A stretch of 64,000 nt of DNA from Alphaproteobacteria bacterium (GTDB lineage Bacteria; Pseudomonadota; Alphaproteobacteria; UBA8366; Aestuariispiraceae): contig JASJDC010000011.1 in the NCBI GenBank assembly GCA_030065235.1, positions 62,001 to 126,000 of the forward strand. The letters are read 5' to 3'. The position numbers and the translations under genes are program-made. Each line of letters starts with the position of its first letter. Within the stretch, counting starts at the first letter, position 1. The notes below the pieces were generated by a model. It was not told where the DNA came from, searched no databases, and was given only the letters and a program-made list of their open reading frames with translations. Below are positions 26,849 to 34,325 of this stretch, in pieces.

Positions 26849-28696
26849 CTACCGCACCACACGCATCGGCGGCATGGCGAGCAGGCCGGTCGCCTCGATC
26901 CCGATCAAAGCGCGGACGGTTTTCTCCGCCGCACGCGCCATCGTATCCGCCGGATCGTCAGCGACCCAAGTTTGCAGACCGCCGCCAATCGCGCGTTGAA
27001 TCTGTTCCCAGCGGCTCGGCGGCGCGGGCAGAAGGCGCAGCGGATAGCGTTCCTCACTATCCAACCCAGCCAATTCCTTAGCCTTGGCGAGGGCCTCCAG
27101 CATGCCGCCATGCCCGTCGATCAAGCCGTTCTCGAGCGCATCCGTCCCGGACCAGATCCGGCCGCGCGCGACCGCATCGATCCCGGCCCGGTCGTAGCCG
27201 CGTTCCGCCGCCGCCTTGCCGGTGAAATCCTCATAGGCGGCGTCCATCCAATCGCGGAACCGCGCGCGTTGCGACGGTGAGAACGGCGTCACCGAACTCC
27301 AGATGCCCGCATGGCGGCCGATTTCGACGCGATCCCAGTTGACGCCGAGCTTGCCCCAAAGCTCCTCCAAGGCGGGTTTCCCGGCGAATACGCCGATCGA
27401 GCCGGTGATCGTGCCGGGTTGAGCGAGAATATGATCCGCCGCCATCGACACGTAATAGCCGCCGCTGCCGGCCACCGACCCCATGACGGCGACCACCGGC
27501 TTGCCGGCTTCGCGCAGACGCCGGACCTCGCGCCAGATCATGTCGGACGGGCCATAGGCGCCGCCGGGACTATCGACCCGAAAGACGACGGCGGCGATAT
27601 CGTCATCCGCCAGCGCCGCGTCCATCGCTTCAGCAACGCCATAAGCGTCGAAACCGCGATCGTCGAACCCGTCTTGGTCCGCGCCCTCGATGGCGCCGAT
27701 CCCATAGATCAACGCGATCACAGGCGCGTCGCCGTCGAACGCGTCCTCCGCCCCAACCGCCGCCATATAGCCGCCCGCGCCGATCGTTTCGAACTCTTCG
27801 CCGAACCGCGCTTCGAGCGCATCCTCATACTCGTCGCGATAGGCCAGCCGGTCGACAAAGCCGCGCTCCAGAGCTTCTTCCGCAAGATAGGGGCCGCCAT
27901 CGAAGACGGCCGAGACGAACCCCGCCGCCTCGATCCCGCGCGGCGCCAACCCCTCGGCGATCTGATCGGTCCAGGAGTCCAAAAGGGCGCTATAGCTCTC
28001 GCGCATCGGGTCGGGCATCGACGCTTCATCGAACGTGTCGGCGGCGTTCTTATACTCATGGCGCTGTTCAAGCTCGACGAGGACGCCCGCCTTCTCGAAC
28101 GCGTCCTTCAGAAACGGCGCCTCGATCGCAAACCCATTCAGACCGACGCCGCCGGTCGGCTGCAGCCAGAGCGTTTCGAACTGCGCCGCCAGCAGGTAGT
28201 CCACCGTGCCGTTCCAGAAAGAGCCGAGATCTTCGGCGAACGCATAGGTTGGCTTGCCCGCCGCGCGAAACGCCGATAAGGCCGCGCCTATTTCTTGCGC
28301 TTGGGCGATGCTATACGTACCGGCGCCGATCTCGGCGACGACGCCGACGATGCGCGGATCGTCCTTGGCTCGGTCCAAGGCCATAACGATTTCAGTCTGA
28401 GTCGGTCCCCGGGGCCGAGGCAGCAGCCCAACCCTTGGTTTTTCATCAATCGACTGGGTCAGGTCGAGGAATAGAACGGTGTCCGCCGCCACCTCCGGCG
28501 GGCCGGGACTGTAGATCCAAGCCAGCACGCCGACGACAGCCAGACTGGCGGTCACCAGCAGGCCGAATCCGGTGCAGAGCCAAAGGAACCAGCGCCACAG
28601 GCGGCGAAAAAAGCCAGGCCTCGGCGGCGGTTGATAGTTACGCGGCGTCGAGTAGCTCGACCGCCCGCCGTTTCGCGTCCAAGGCATCGGCGTCAT
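26849..28696 (-). CDS. sppA: Signal peptide peptidase SppA, 67-kDa type
   Basis: The 615-residue protease has one N-terminal membrane anchor (WLCTGFGLLVTASLAVVGVLAWIY) and two tandem ClpP-like domains. The first carries the catalytic lysine in EYKNAADTF. The second carries the serine in VAGSGGYYVSMAADH, followed by GTITGSIGVFAGK. It degrades cleaved signal peptides in the membrane. ATG 28696 overlaps the end of the TPR gene by 59 bp. A start nine bases further in (28687) is also possible. No suitable start lies beyond the overlap, so it is probably real. Confidence 0.93.
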   Translation of the reverse strand: MTPMPWTRNGGRSSYSTPRNYQPPPRPGFFRRLWRWFLWLCTGFGLLVTASLAVVGVLAWIYSPGPPEVAADTVLFLDLTQSIDEKPRVGLLPRPRGPTQTEIVMALDRAKDDPRIVGVVAEIGAGTYSIAQAQEIGAALSAFRAAGKPTYAFAEDLGSFWNGTVDYLLAAQFETLWLQPTGGVGLNGFAIEAPFLKDAFEKAGVLVELEQRHEYKNAADTFDEASMPDPMRESYSALLDSWTDQIAEGLAPRGIEAAGFVSAVFDGGPYLAEEALERGFVDRLAYRDEYEDALEARFGEEFETIGAGGYMAAVGAEDAFDGDAPVIALIYGIGAIEGADQDGFDDRGFDAYGVAEAMDAALADDDIAAVVFRVDSPGGAYGPSDMIWREVRRLREAGKPVVAVMGSVAGSGGYYVSMAADHILAQPGTITGSIGVFAGKPALEELWGKLGVNWDRVEIGRHAGIWSSVTPFSPSQRARFRDWMDAAYEDFTGKAAAERGYDRAGIDAVARGRIWSGTDALENGLIDGHGGMLEALAKAKELAGLDSEERYPLRLLPAPPSRWEQIQRAIGGGLQTWVADDPADTMARAAEKTVRALIGIEATGLLAMPPMRVVR

Positions 28697-30044
28697 GTCC
28701 CTCGCTTTCCAGTAAGTCGGCTTGGCGCAGCCAATTCCAACGGGATTTCGGCTGCGCCTGCAGGCGCTCCGACAGCGCGGCCCGCGCCTCCGCATGGGCG
28801 CCGGCGTCGAGCGCCGCGCGCACCAGCAGTCGGTCGAAGAAATCGCGCTGCGCCCAACTGCCGCCCAGGTGTCGCAGCTCCCCTCGTTTCGGCCACAGGA
28901 CGGCGACCGCGTCGGCCGGCGCGCCCCGCGACAGCGCCATCATGGCGTCGGCCAGGGCGAGACCGACCTCTCGCGTCACCCGCGCCTGACTGCCCGGCCC
29001 GTCGGCCGCTTCCGCCATCGAGCGCCGAAGGGCCGCCGCCTCATGGTCGCGGCCGTCAGCCAAGAGCGCCTGCATGAAATGCGCATCGGCGAAGGCGAGC
29101 AGATGCTCGTCGGTGCGGGCGGCGCTGAGATCGGCCAACACCCTCCATCGGTCGCCGACATCGACGCCTTGCTCAGCCAGCCGCCAGAGCAGACCGGCGC
29201 CGTTCGAGATGTCGAGATAATCGACGGCGTCCTCGGTCCAGACCTTGGCGTCATAGTGATCAAGCACGGCGTCGTAACGCCCCAATTCCAGAAGAAACAG
29301 CCCCCGGTGCCATTGCGCGTGGTGGCGGAAATTGTGAACGCCGTCCCAATGCGGCTCCAGACCGGAGAGGAAACGCTCACCTTCGGCCGGTCGGCTGGTC
29401 ATTTCGCAGACATGGGCCACCGCATGGGCCGCCCAAATGTCGGCCGGATTGATTTCGACCGCCCGCCGGCCCAGCCGGTCGGCCTGCTCGTAGAGGCCCG
29501 ATTCCTCATAGGCGAAGGCGTAAGAGCCGAGGATAAAGCCATAGCCCGGCGTCGCCTCGTCCCAGGCGTGCTGGACCCGCGCCAGACTGTCGCGCATGGC
29601 CCGGCCTTCGCCTAGGTAGAACTGGTTGTACTGAACCAGCTTGATAGCCATCACGTCGCGCGGATGGTCGATCAGGATCGCTTCCCAGATCGCGATCGCC
29701 GCCTCCATCTCGCCGTCCAGCCAGGTTTCCAGCGCCCGCAGATGGGCCCGCTCCTGTTCCGAACTGTCGCCCTCCTCGATCAGCGCGCGCGCCCGCTTCG
29801 CCGCCTGCGCCGCCATCTTTTCCATCGGCGTCGTGGCGAAGAAACGCCCGAAATAGCCTTTCAGGACATGCGCCATCGGCATATCGGGATCGGCTTTCAG
29901 CACCGCTTTCAGATGGTCGCCGATCTCAAGCCGCATCCCGAGATAGGCGGTCACCGCGCGCGCGTAGCCCTCGACAGCCGACGCGCTCGCCGCCGTCCAA
30001 CCATTGCCCCACTCATCCGCAAAGACACCCATGCGCCCGCCCAC
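28638..30044 (-). CDS. Tetratricopeptide repeat protein, TTC38-like
   Basis: This 468-residue soluble protein is built from helical repeats over its whole length and matches the TTC38 family (MPMAHVLKGYFGRFFATT, FAYEESGLYEQADRLGRRAVEINPADIWAAHAVAHVCEM). The family occurs in proteobacteria and animals and its role is unsettled. It may start at ATG 30044 or ATG 30032. It is followed by sppA with a 59-bp overlap. Its first 50 bases and its upstream region are copied at 31442-31555 on the far side of an MFS gene. Confidence 0.85.
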   Translation of the reverse strand: MGGRMGVFADEWGNGWTAASASAVEGYARAVTAYLGMRLEIGDHLKAVLKADPDMPMAHVLKGYFGRFFATTPMEKMAAQAAKRARALIEEGDSSEQERAHLRALETWLDGEMEAAIAIWEAILIDHPRDVMAIKLVQYNQFYLGEGRAMRDSLARVQHAWDEATPGYGFILGSYAFAYEESGLYEQADRLGRRAVEINPADIWAAHAVAHVCEMTSRPAEGERFLSGLEPHWDGVHNFRHHAQWHRGLFLLELGRYDAVLDHYDAKVWTEDAVDYLDISNGAGLLWRLAEQGVDVGDRWRVLADLSAARTDEHLLAFADAHFMQALLADGRDHEAAALRRSMAEAADGPGSQARVTREVGLALADAMMALSRGAPADAVAVLWPKRGELRHLGGSWAQRDFFDRLLVRAALDAGAHAEARAALSERLQAQPKSRWNWLRQADLLESEGHDADALDAKRRAVELLDAA

Positions 30045-30108
30045 GCCTCCCGTGATCCGAATTTTAGTCTAGGCGGAACTGTCCGGACGCAAAAGGGGGC
30101 GTGATCGC
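29995..30108. repeat. Direct repeat B, copy 1 (5' end of the TPR gene)
   Basis: These 114 bp cover the first codons of the TPR gene and its upstream region. They align without gaps to 31442-31555 with 87 of 114 identical positions by my hand count. The most conserved part is the 28 bases 30015-30042 over the start codons, and then GCAAAAGGGGGC at 30089-30100. The two copies flank the MFS gene. Confidence 0.85.
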
Positions 30109-30260
30109 TGGCGGCAAGAGCCGTTGCTTTTTGACACACCCCGAATTGCGGAGAAGACCCACTGCGCGACAGCCAATCCGAGGATCGTGAGCGGCGAGAT
30201 GTTGGACGAACTTGGGTTATGAAATAGGCTATCCAAAGCCAAATAAGTGTGAAGTGACGG

Positions 30261-31433
30261 ATGGCCGAGAGATCGAACTGGAGAGCAATCGTCTCAGCGT
30301 TTTTGGTGGGCGTGGCCGGCGCCGTTCAAGTTGGGCGCGTCGCGCCGGCCGCCGCATTCATACAAGAAGAGTTGCACCTCGATCTGCCGACGATCGGTTG
30401 GCTTATCTCGCTCATTACGCTCGCTACTGCGTTGCTTGGGCTGTTGTCCGGTCATTGGGTCCTTCGAATCGGGTTGCGCATGTCATTGGCGACCGGCGCG
30501 CTCATGATGGGAGTATGTGCGATCATATCGGCGTTTGCATCGTCTGCGCCGATACTGATCGGAGCGCGGGTGATCGAAGGGCTTGGCTATTTGATCGTGG
30601 TTGTCGCAGCGCCAACCCTCATTGCACGTGAGGCTGCGCAGAAAGACTCTTCTCTCGCCCTCGCGATGTGGGGGACATTCTTTACGCTGGGGCTCAGCAT
30701 CGCGGCTTTTGCTGGCGGGTTCCTGTTGGACAAGATCGGATGGCGCGGGTGGTTCCTCGCGAGCACGGGCTTTGTTTTTCTCACGGCGGTCGCCGCCATG
30801 GTTTCGATCCCCAGGGATTCTAGGCTAGCCGGCAGCCGCTCGCAGAATTGGAAGATGATCGTCGCAACGCCCAAATCGGCATGGCTTCTCGGCGCCGCAT
30901 TTCTAGGCCTGACACTCCTCACGCTCGCGACCCTGAGCCTGCTCCCGATCTTTCTCGTGCAAGAGCATGATCTCACGCCGAGCGCCGCTGGGAGCGCGAC
31001 AGGCGGCGTCGCCCTCGCCAGCATCGCCGGAAGCCTCTGTTATGGCGCATTTGCAAACCGACTTTCGGAGGCCGTAATCGTTTCGGGCGCATCGATCAGC
31101 CTCGTCGTCTGCGCGTTTCCGACATTTGCCGATGACGCCACTGCAAATCAAATTGTCCTTTTTGCCTGCGTCGCGATTTTCATGTCAGGCATTCTCATCG
31201 CGCAAACATTTGCTTCTGTACCAAGGGTCGCAGGCGCGCCTCGGTTCATCGGGCCGAGCAATGGACTGGTCGCACAGCTTGGAAGCGTTGGCGCGTTGAC
31301 CGGCCCGCCACTGATTGGCGGGTTGATCGCCTATGCCGACTGGAAAGCAGTCCCCTTCGCCGTCTCCGGGTTCACACTGTCCTATGCGGCGCTGTTCGTT
31401 TTGGCCTTGAAATCCGAGAACGGACAGCCCTAA
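30261..31433 (+). CDS. MFS transporter
   Basis: The 390-residue protein has about 12 membrane segments of the major facilitator type. Its first segments run AIVSAFLVGVAGAVQVGRVAPAAAFIQEELHLDLPTIGWLISLI, and a GHWVLRIGLRMSLATG loop follows. It resembles the CynX/NimT-type branch of MFS carriers by general layout. The substrate is unknown. It stands alone between two copies of repeat B, divergent from the TPR gene. Its codon use is less GC-rich than its neighbours, which suggests transfer. Confidence 0.87.
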   Translation: MAERSNWRAIVSAFLVGVAGAVQVGRVAPAAAFIQEELHLDLPTIGWLISLITLATALLGLLSGHWVLRIGLRMSLATGALMMGVCAIISAFASSAPILIGARVIEGLGYLIVVVAAPTLIAREAAQKDSSLALAMWGTFFTLGLSIAAFAGGFLLDKIGWRGWFLASTGFVFLTAVAAMVSIPRDSRLAGSRSQNWKMIVATPKSAWLLGAAFLGLTLLTLATLSLLPIFLVQEHDLTPSAAGSATGGVALASIAGSLCYGAFANRLSEAVIVSGASISLVVCAFPTFADDATANQIVLFACVAIFMSGILIAQTFASVPRVAGAPRFIGPSNGLVAQLGSVGALTGPPLIGGLIAYADWKAVPFAVSGFTLSYAALFVLALKSENGQP

Positions 31434-31926
31434 GAGGCGCCTTCCAACCATTGCCCGAATGATCCGCAAAGACACCCATGCGCCCGCCCGAATCTCCTGT
31501 ACTCGAGCTTACAGTTTAGAAGGAACGGCCCCAGCGCAAAAGGGGGCGAAATCGCCTAAGCCAAATCCCATGCATCAATATGGGCTTGTCCGGCGCAAAT
31601 ACAAAGGTCAGAGTTTTGGCGCGTCCTGTGGCGTAGCTAAAGCTGAAGATAAACCCAAAGCGACGATTCCTGCAGTCCCAAGAAAGGCCTTCTCTTACAA
31701 CTTTACAGGTCTACGCAAGGGGAATCATATTACCGCAAGTTTAGGCCTGATCATCAATGATCTCAGGTCAAACGATAGGCCAAATGTGAGCCGCTAGACA
31801 GGCCAGGGGCGACCTGAGCGTACCTTTGTGACTATCGGTGGGTACAGGTAAAAAACATCAACGTTTTGGCTGGACGACTTCTGCTATGAGTTTTCATACA
31901 GTCAAAGGCGGCATCGCAACCGTTCT
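31434..31926. other. No convincing gene; holds repeat B copy 2
   Basis: The left part is repeat B copy 2 (31442-31555). A plus-strand frame of 112 codons at 31459-31797 begins inside the repeat. It has no family match, no ribosome site and poor codon bias, so I do not call it. The rest is AT-richer DNA with no RNA gene or clear promoter that I could recognise. Confidence 0.55.
31442..31555. repeat. Direct repeat B, copy 2 (TPR gene 5'-end fragment)
   Basis: This is a diverged copy of 29995-30108, about 76% identical and of equal length. It includes the start codons of the TPR gene (ATG complement at 31477-31479) but no continuing frame. It lies 8 bp after the MFS stop, so the MFS gene is bracketed by the two copies. 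Confidence 0.85.
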
Positions 31927-32784
31927 ATGGATAGGTCTATGAGCGTGAGGTTACAAGGTTTCAGCGATGATGCGGAGAAGGACAACGAGCCTGGACTCAC
32001 AGAACGGGCGCTTTGGTCAATCATCAGGAATCTGAAGACTGTCCAAGTCCTCAGTATCCTTGTCGTTCCGATTGGTTTGTTCAGCGCGGGCTATGCGATC
32101 GGTCAATGGGTTTCTTCCGCAAGCCACGAGCGTGAGATTTCCGGATTGGACTACACGCTCCGTCAAGCCATCATGAAGAAAGACGAGACGATTTCAGTTC
32201 TTGAGACGGCGCTACAAGAGTCGAAGAATAATACCGAAACCGCACGCCAGATTGCGTCCAACGCCGATAGCGCGGATCATGCCTACCGAATAAAGGCCGA
32301 GTTCCTGAACAGGTATTTGTCTTACCTAAAGGAGAGTGCCGAAAACAACTTGGCTATGCGAGAGCTGTTTGCTGACCATGTCTGCGCGCTTTCGCGTGAC
32401 ACTCAAAGCGACATTTTTTCCTTGTTCAACGAGAAGGTCACCTTTCAGCAGGTTTTGCGCGGCGGCAATCTGAGCCCGGCCGAACTAGATGCGCTTGCGG
32501 CGGTCGGGATCGACCGGCGAACGATTGACGAGTACCGTCAACTCAATCAGCGCCGATCTCAAATTGATCCGAGAACCCGTCCTACGACACCCGGCTTTCT
32601 TGGCGCCGTTGACCGCTCTAGAGATACTCAATTCCGTCGTCTGCAGCAATTGGAGAGCAGCATTATCGATGCGCTCGCGAAGGGCGTAACAATAATGAGT
32701 ATAGTATTCTTTGATGGTGACACGCGCCACATACCCCACCCGGTTGCCGACGACGTGCGGCGCAGGCCCGATTGCCTGCCCTAG
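31927..32784 (+). CDS. Hypothetical membrane-anchored coiled-coil protein
   Basis: I recognise no family for this 285-residue protein. The N-terminus is cytosolic-looking, then one membrane helix near 43-62 (VLSILVVPIGLFSAGYAIGQWV). A charged coiled-coil-like stretch follows from about 68 to 140 (REISGLDYTLRQAIMKKDE, VLETALQESKNNTETARQIA) and then a helical C-terminal part. A start at ATG 31939 is also possible. The last residues (DTRHIPHPVADDVRRRPDCLP) reach to within 3 bp of the aroC-like repeat and may be an artefact of a junction. Codon use is AT-richer than the flanks. Confidence 0.65.
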   Translation: MDRSMSVRLQGFSDDAEKDNEPGLTERALWSIIRNLKTVQVLSILVVPIGLFSAGYAIGQWVSSASHEREISGLDYTLRQAIMKKDETISVLETALQESKNNTETARQIASNADSADHAYRIKAEFLNRYLSYLKESAENNLAMRELFADHVCALSRDTQSDIFSLFNEKVTFQQVLRGGNLSPAELDALAAVGIDRRTIDEYRQLNQRRSQIDPRTRPTTPGFLGAVDRSRDTQFRRLQQLESSIIDALAKGVTIMSIVFFDGDTRHIPHPVADDVRRRPDCLP

Positions 32785-32786
32785 TC

Positions 32787-32890
32787 GTCAGAACGGTTCT
32801 TTCCGCCGCCACCAATCAAACGCGCCGGTTTGGTCGCGGTGGCGAAGCAGGTAATCGGCGAGGGTGACGGCCATCATGGCTTCGCCGACG
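32787..32890. repeat. Direct repeat A, copy 1 (aroC 3'-end remnant)
   Basis: These 104 bp align without gaps to 35507-35610 with 92 identical positions by hand count (about 88%). The copy encodes the last residues of chorismate synthase on the minus strand. The aroC stop TAG is changed to TGG here, so the remnant frame reads on to a TGA at 32788. Confidence 0.9.
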
Positions 32891-33017
32891 TAGAACTCAA
32901 TCTCAGATACGCGACTCAGACTCAGCCCATTGGCGAAGAACCCATTTGCTTCAAGTGCGGACTCGGCCGGATCTCGATCCATGTGTGTTTTCAAGCAAAT
33001 ACTGGGCCCCTCCTGTG

Positions 33018-33046
33018 TTCGACCCACTCAAGGCTCGCCGTATAAT
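33018..33046 (+). promoter_or_regulatory. Sigma-70 type promoter upstream of the broken GNAT gene
   Basis: TTCGAC at 33018-33023 and TATAAT at 33041-33046 are separated by 17 bp. The perfect -10 box and ideal spacing make this a strong candidate. It points at the acetyltransferase remnant. Confidence 0.6.
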
Positions 33047-33111
33047 CCGAACCCAGAGAAAGGACCCAATTATATCGTCCGCAAGGCTATTTAGGAGGTA
33101 TGCGCTTACTG

Positions 33112-33160
33112 GGATCAAAGATAACTGCAGGATCAAAGACAACTGCAGGATCAAAGACCA
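33112..33160 (+). repeat. 18-bp tandem repeat, about 2.7 copies
   Basis: The unit GGATCAAAGAYAACTGCA begins at 33112, 33130 and 33148, with the last copy ending in the ATG of the GNAT remnant. Read in frame it would code repeated GSKxTA. It lies between promoter and gene and could vary in copy number by slippage. Confidence 0.85.
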
Positions 33161-33803
33161 TGGAAGAATATGTACGCCCTGAAGAACGCGGAGATGAAAA
33201 AGCCATATACGCTGTCACGGAGGCTGCTTTCGAAGGCAAATCATATGCTGGGACATCGAAGGGAAAATCGTCGACCAGTTACGACGCGATGGTGATCTCA
33301 CCAACTCCCTCGTCGCGGAAAACGTCGGAAAGATCGTCGGCCATGTCACCTCCGCACTAGATTGGATCGGGGACGTTTCCAATGACTGGATTGGGCTGCG
33401 CCCAACTCCTGTTGCGCCCGACCGTCAAAGACAAGGTTTCGGACAAGCGCTCATGAATGAGGGCCTGGCAAGGCTTCGCAGCCACGGCGCGAGTGGCTGC
33501 GTCCTGATCGGTAATCCAAACCACTACAGCCGCTTCGGCTTCGTCGGGAATTGCGATACAATGTATGAAAGCATCGGCGCTCCGTATGTCCGAGCATTAT
33601 CGTTTCGCGCAGCATCACCCACAGGCGAAGTCCGATTTGCTCCCGCCTTTTACAGCTTCGCGAAATGCGGACAGATGCCCCCGCTTGAGTGCATTCTCTT
33701 TGCCCGCGCGCCAAAAGCAGACCTCAGAGCAGCGACGGCTTTGTTCGCACAGCACCCCCTTGACAGGCCTCTTAAATCAAAAACAGTCCTTGAACGTCTA
33801 TAG
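33160..33803 (+). pseudogene. GNAT N-acetyltransferase, frameshifted
   Basis: The first part (MEEYVRPEERGDEKAIYAVTEAAFEGKSYAG) reads in one frame to about 33250. From 33252 the rest reads in another frame: DIEGKIVDQLRRDGDLTNSLVAE, then the acetyl-CoA motif PDRQRQGFGQALMNEGL and NPNHYSRFGFV, up to a stop at 33803. One missing G in the run GGG at 33250-33252 would restore a single frame of about 214 residues of the YhbS/COG3153 type. The shift is in a homopolymer, so a sequencing error is possible. Otherwise the gene is freshly broken. It converges on the marR gene. Confidence 0.82.
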
Positions 33804-34226
33804 TTTTGACAAAAGCGCAGCCAACTGGACTGTGTCTTTCGACGTCAATTTTGCTCCTATTCCCTCAGACAGCACTTTCGCGTAGATCGGCCACATGACC
33901 TTTCGAACCGCAAGTCCCTGCTCCGAAATAGTCATAACTTGACCACGACCATCTTCTTTGCAGTTAAAACGAGTAACTAATCCGGCTTTCACCATTCGAT
34001 CCAGAAGCCGGGATGTACTGTATTGCGGAAGTAGAATCCGGGCTCTGAGCTCGAACGGTCGAAGGCCATTGTCTCCAGCCTTCTCCAACTCGAGCAAAGT
34101 ATCGTACCAAGCAAGCGGCGGGTGACCAGCCTTCTTAAGGTCAGCTTCAACTGTCTCAAGTAGCCGCCGACTCTTCGTTACCAAAGCTGTCCAGACAGCC
34201 TGTGTGACACGGTCGGGTTCCATCAT
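33798..34226 (-). CDS. MarR family transcriptional regulator
   Basis: The 142-residue protein has the MarR winged helix: LAWYDTLLELEKAGDNGLRPFELRARILLPQYSTSRLLDRMVKAGLVTR, then the wing KEDGRGQVMTISEQG. It is divergent from doxX-gst, and two matching palindromes lie between the starts, so it very likely represses that operon and itself. The ligand is probably an electrophile or phenolic compound, given the glutathione transferase target. The start may be at 34226 or one codon later. Confidence 0.9.
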   Translation of the reverse strand: MMEPDRVTQAVWTALVTKSRRLLETVEADLKKAGHPPLAWYDTLLELEKAGDNGLRPFELRARILLPQYSTSRLLDRMVKAGLVTRFNCKEDGRGQVMTISEQGLAVRKVMWPIYAKVLSEGIGAKLTSKDTVQLAALLSKL

Positions 34227-34246
34227 GAACCCTGATTACCATATAA

Positions 34247-34258
34247 ATGCAGTTGCAT
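34247..34258. promoter_or_regulatory. MarR operator half 1
   Basis: The palindrome ATGCA-GT-TGCAT lies about 20 bp upstream of the marR start and upstream of the doxX -35 box. It shares the ATGCANNTGCAT pattern with the site at 34294-34307. The two centres are 48 bp apart. Confidence 0.65.
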
Positions 34259-34263
34259 CAATA

Positions 34264-34292
34264 TTGACTACACGGTTGATCGGCGCTATTTT
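34264..34292 (+). promoter_or_regulatory. Promoter of doxX-gst
   Basis: TTGACT at 34264-34269 and TATTTT at 34287-34292 are separated by 17 bp. The predicted start of transcription falls in the second palindrome, so repressor binding would block it. A GAGGTGAG ribosome site precedes the doxX ATG. Confidence 0.7.
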
Positions 34293-34293
34293 G

Positions 34294-34307
34294 GATGCAA
34301 ATGCATC
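34294..34307. promoter_or_regulatory. MarR operator half 2
   Basis: The perfect palindrome GATGCA-AA-TGCATC lies immediately after the -10 box of doxX, over the expected transcription start. Confidence 0.7.
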
Positions 34308-34325
34308 TATTTGAGGTGAGAGACG

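Larger units (their letters stand above)
32785..33159. other. Gene-poor stretch with an aroC 3'-end remnant and a promoter
   Basis: Its left end is repeat A copy 1, a diverged 3' end of aroC. A minus-strand frame of 79 codons (32788-33027) contains the remnant [17 protein letters not shown], but the rest has no family match, so it is a gene fragment. The right part holds a TATAAT-bearing promoter and an 18-bp tandem repeat leading into the broken acetyltransferase. Confidence 0.65.

Noticed and set aside
31459-31797. A 112-codon plus-strand reading frame after the MFS gene
   Set aside because: It starts inside repeat B, shares its first residues with a non-coding frame upstream of the TPR gene, and has neither ribosome site nor family features.
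32788-33027. A 79-codon minus-strand frame with an aroC-like end
   Set aside because: Only the last part matches chorismate synthase. The upstream residues are unrelated, so it is a gene fragment and not a functional gene.
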